From: Sulfurospirillum sp.
Lineage (GTDB): Bacteria; Campylobacterota; Campylobacteria; Campylobacterales; QNZT01
NCBI GenBank assembly: GCA_003978455.1
Contig: QNZT01000025.1
Span: forward strand, 1-8,822
Length of the DNA: 8,822 bases
Direction of reading: 5' to 3'
A program made the position numbers and the translations under genes. Of this stretch, positions 6,694-8,822 are shown one piece after another. The notes below the pieces were generated by a model. The model did not search any database, was not told the origin of the DNA, and saw only the letters and a program-made list of their open reading frames with translations. Each line of letters starts with the position of its first letter. Positions within the stretch are counted from its first letter, which is position 1.

Positions 6694-8499
6694 ATGGATA
6701 TCAAAAACTACACGATAGATGAACTGAACGATTTATGCGCAAAAATCAGGGAAAAGATCCTGCAAACCGTCAGCAAAAACGGCGGACACCTCAGCAGTAC
6801 ACTCGGATCGGTAGAGTTGATCGTTGCGATGCACTATGTCTTCGATGTCACCAAAGATCCCTTCATCTTCGATGTCTCCCATCAGGCGTATGCACACAAA
6901 CTGCTGACCGGCAGATGGGAAGAGTTCGATACCCTGCGCCGGTTCGGCGGGATGAGCGGCTACACAAAACCCTCCGAATCACCCTATGACTACTTCATAG
7001 CGGGACACAGCTCCACCTCCATCTCACTGGCGACCGGCGCGGCAAAAGCGATCAAACTCAAGCAGCAAGAGCGTATCCCCGTTGCACTGATCGGGGACGG
7101 CTCCATGACTGCGGGAATGGTCTATGAAGCGATGAACGAACTCGGAGATATCAAACTGCCTGCCGTCATCATCCTCAACGACAACGAGATGAGCATCGCC
7201 AAACCGATCGGCGCGATCAGCAACTATCTCTCCCAGGTGATGGCGGGGAACTTTTACCAAAAGCTGAAACAACAGACCAAACAGATTCTCGAACATCTTC
7301 CCGAAGGTGCGACCTATATCGCCAAACGGTTTGATGAGAGCATGAAACTGATCACCCCGGGGCTGCTCTTCGAAGAGCTGGGTCTGGAGTATATCGGTCC
7401 GGTGGACGGTCACGATCTCAATGCGCTGATCGAAGCCTATACGCTTGCCAAAAAGATGAAACGCCCGGTGATCATCCATGCCCAGACGATCAAAGGCAAA
7501 GGCTATCAGATCGCCGAAGGTTACTATGAACACTGGCACGGCGTGAGCAGATTTGACATCGATACCGGCGAACCACTCAATAAAAACGGTGTCAAAAATG
7601 CCACCAAAATGTTTGCCGAAGCACTGATGGAAGTGGCAAAAAGAGATGACAAAGTGGTCGGTGTCACCGCCGCGATGCCAAGCGGTACGGGGATCAAAGA
7701 GTTGATGGAAGTCTATCCGGAGCGTTTCTGGGATGTCGCTATCGCGGAACAGCACGCTGTCACTTCGATGTGCGCGATGGCAAAAGAGGGATTTAAACCC
7801 TTTATCGCCATCTACTCCACCTTTTTACAGCGCGCCTACGATCAGGTGATCCACGATGCCTGTATCATGGCGCTACCGGTGGTATTTGCCATCGATCGTG
7901 CAGGCATCGTAGGGGAAGACGGAGAGACGCATCAAGGCGCTTTTGACATCTCCTATCTGCGTGCCATTCCCAACATGACACTCTTTGCACCGCGCGACGA
8001 AGCCTCCATGCACCATGCCGTCGATTTTGCACACCGGATGCAGACACCGTGTGCGTTCCGCTATCCCAGAGGCACTTTTACCGCCACACCGTACAAAAGC
8101 AAACCGATGGAACTGGGCAAAGCGGAGCTGCTAAAAGATGCAGACTCCGATATCCTGCTGATCGGTTACGGAGCCGGTGTGGGACGCGCATATGAAACGA
8201 TGAAACTGCTCGAGAGGGAAGTCGGTCTACTCGATCTGGTTTTTGTCAAACCGCTCGACACCAGACTTCTGGCACAACTCGCCGGCAGATACAGCCGCTG
8301 GTATATCTTCAGCGACAGTGCGAAGATGGGCGGAGTCGGCAGTGCGATCTGTGAATTTCTGGCAGAAAACAATCTTCATGAAGCGGTGGAAGTAGTCAGT
8401 TTTGAGTATGAAGATGACTTCATCACGCACGGCAACACCAGACTCGTCGAAGAGTCACTGGGACTCTTACCGGAGCAGTTGGCGCAAAAGATCGTCTGA
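6694..8499 (+). CDS. dxs: 1-deoxy-D-xylulose-5-phosphate synthase
   Basis: Dxs is a thiamine-diphosphate enzyme that condenses pyruvate and glyceraldehyde 3-phosphate. It is the entry step of the non-mevalonate isoprenoid pathway and a source for thiamine and pyridoxal phosphate. It has 601 residues, at the short end of the family's normal range and apparently complete. Motifs are SHQAYAHKLLTGR near residue 62, GHSSTSISLATGAA near 109, the ThDP/Mg motif GDG (134-136) to NDN (162-164), GPVDGHDL, the catalytic Glu352 in AEQHAVTSM, YSTFLQRAYDQVIHD, and DRAGIVGEDGETHQG in the second half. The C-terminal transketolase-like domain is present. ATG follows the fliH stop with no gap, and GAGAG at 6685-6689 can serve as ribosome binding site. 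The link to flagellar genes is positional and conserved in Campylobacterota, not functional as far as known. No terminator hairpin follows. Confidence 0.96.
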   Translation: MDIKNYTIDELNDLCAKIREKILQTVSKNGGHLSSTLGSVELIVAMHYVFDVTKDPFIFDVSHQAYAHKLLTGRWEEFDTLRRFGGMSGYTKPSESPYDYFIAGHSSTSISLATGAAKAIKLKQQERIPVALIGDGSMTAGMVYEAMNELGDIKLPAVIILNDNEMSIAKPIGAISNYLSQVMAGNFYQKLKQQTKQILEHLPEGATYIAKRFDESMKLITPGLLFEELGLEYIGPVDGHDLNALIEAYTLAKKMKRPVIIHAQTIKGKGYQIAEGYYEHWHGVSRFDIDTGEPLNKNGVKNATKMFAEALMEVAKRDDKVVGVTAAMPSGTGIKELMEVYPERFWDVAIAEQHAVTSMCAMAKEGFKPFIAIYSTFLQRAYDQVIHDACIMALPVVFAIDRAGIVGEDGETHQGAFDISYLRAIPNMTLFAPRDEASMHHAVDFAHRMQTPCAFRYPRGTFTATPYKSKPMELGKAELLKDADSDILLIGYGAGVGRAYETMKLLEREVGLLDLVFVKPLDTRLLAQLAGRYSRWYIFSDSAKMGGVGSAICEFLAENNLHEAVEVVSFEYEDDFITHGNTRLVEESLGLLPEQLAQKIV

Positions 8500-8518
8500 T
8501 CTCCCGTAAAACGCCTGA

Positions 8519-8632
8519 AACGACGAAACATTTACCCTCCCGGCGGATACCGCAAAACCCAGCAGAGAACCCCTCGCACACAACTACCTCCAGACAGTCG
8601 ACGCACTCTACGGATCACGGGAGATGTTATGA
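8519..8632 (+). pseudogene. Possible C-terminal remnant of an unknown gene after dxs
   Basis: A frame of 37 codons without ATG, GTG or TTG start (the only ATG is the second-last codon) runs from just after an in-frame TGA (8516-8518) to TGA at 8630-8632. It reads like a real protein end, with HNYLQTVDALYGSREML at the C-terminus, and has 50-58% G+C like the genes before it. The other two plus frames give stop-containing or Arg/Pro-rich text. Its TGA overlaps an ATG (8629-8631) as ATGA, the coupling arrangement used elsewhere in this block. That next frame reads only MIKL before a stop at 8641, where composition changes. I do not recognise the protein. It may be the end of a gene whose front was deleted, or simply an open stretch by chance. 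Confidence 0.3.
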
Positions 8633-8754
8633 TTAAGTTGTAGTCTATTTGTTTTGTTACTTATTTCCTGACTTCCGCGTTATCTCAACCCAACAATTAG
8701 CAACCTATAGAAAGTCCCTGAGATAGGGCATTTTAATTTATAGCAAGACCCAAT

Positions 8755-8785
8755 TTGTGTGCCTCATAGCAAAAATGAGTACAAT
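8755..8785 (+). promoter_or_regulatory. Weak candidate promoter for the transposase
   Basis: TTGTGT (8755-8760) and TACAAT (8780-8785) are separated by 19 nt, longer than ideal. If used, transcription would begin close to the ATG at 8791 and the message would have almost no leader. No Shine-Dalgarno sequence is seen before that ATG, which fits this but does not prove it. Confidence 0.2.
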
Positions 8786-8790
8786 TTCAT

Positions 8791-8822
8791 ATGCATTTGA
8801 GAGTTCGAAAGAAGAAAAACAA
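8791..8822 (+). CDS. N-terminus of a putative IS1634-type (IS4 superfamily) transposase, cut by the window end
   Basis: Ten codons read MHLRVRKKKN and then leave the window. From memory, IS1634-type DDE transposases commonly begin with a short Met, a few hydrophobic residues and then RKKKN followed by Lys-Ser-Gly-Ser, so the match is suggestive. Ten residues are too few to be sure. The AT-rich setting and the break in the native gene run support a mobile element. The catalytic domain lies outside the window. Confidence 0.4.
   Translation, partial: MHLRVRKKKN

Larger units (their letters stand above)
8641..8822 (+). mobile_element. Probable left part of an insertion sequence, running off the window
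   Basis: From about 8641 G+C falls to about 33-37% per 60 nt, against 48-58% just before, and the coding-like frame ends. About 150 nt of non-coding DNA follows, then a start codon at 8791 and ten codons resembling an IS1634-type transposase. The terminal repeat cannot be located without the other end; the run starting CCTGACTTCCGCG (8667) is one candidate. Short competing stems lie at 8704-8728 (CCCT/AGGG and CCTAT/ATAGG). The exact left boundary could lie anywhere from about 8629 to 8667. Confidence 0.4.

Noticed and set aside
7024..7755. Long minus-strand open frame opposite dxs (243 codons)
   Set aside because: It is the antisense shadow of dxs, rich in His, Phe and Asp as expected from the reverse of its codons, with no recognisable domain.
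318..8499. Looked for CRISPR arrays, tRNA or rRNA genes and riboswitch-like leaders
   Set aside because: No repeat-spacer pattern, cloverleaf or long structured leader is visible; nearly all of this stretch is coding.
8498..8626. Nine-base inverted repeat ATCTCCCGT (8499-8507) and ACGGGAGAT (8617-8625), 109 nt apart
   Set aside because: It is too short and too far apart for a terminator, there is no T-run, and one arm overlaps the dxs stop region; chance is likely.

Overview
The window looks like a piece of a Campylobacterota genome of the Sulfurovum/Sulfurimonas type, carrying foreign DNA at both ends. The core (about 318-8499) is a gapless same-strand run: lysA (3' part only), pheA, hisC, fliF, fliG, fliH, dxs. 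From established knowledge, Campylobacter jejuni has nearly the same order (lysA, a hydrolase gene, pheA, hisC, fliF, fliG, fliH, dxs). Together with the protein motifs, this gives the group assignment. Genus and species cannot be fixed from the sequence alone.

Left edge (1 to about 318): a GC-rich stretch (about two thirds G+C) unlike the following DNA. It carries a minus-strand reading frame, open to the window edge, for a Gly/Ala-rich hydrophobic protein. It joins lysA in the middle of a codon run. The first ~185 residues of LysA, including the PLP-binding lysine region, are missing. This is either a chimeric assembly or a real rearrangement that destroyed lysA.

Core: lysA makes L-lysine from meso-diaminopimelate, pheA starts phenylalanine synthesis from chorismate, and hisC is an aminotransferase for histidine and probably also aromatic amino acids. 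FliF, FliG and FliH follow: the MS ring, the C-ring rotor/switch protein and the regulator of the flagellar export ATPase. Dxs makes 1-deoxy-D-xylulose 5-phosphate for isoprenoids, thiamine and pyridoxal phosphate. Stops and starts overlap (lysA/pheA, pheA/hisC) or lie 0-17 nt apart, so the block is probably one translationally coupled operon. A sharply AT-rich island in the 3' end of hisC, with a TATAAT box, may supply an extra promoter for the flagellar genes. No terminator is obvious after dxs.

Right edge (8500-8822): 8500-8640 keeps the composition of the core and holds a start-less C-terminal-like reading frame (8519-8632) that overlaps a next start codon by ATGA. From about 8641 the DNA drops to about 35% G+C. 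It ends in the first ten codons of a protein resembling the N-terminus of IS1634-type (IS4 superfamily) transposases, so an insertion sequence probably interrupts the locus there.

No wholly new system is evident. The points worth a second look are the two junctions, the foreign fragment, the gene relic after dxs and the AT-rich island in hisC.
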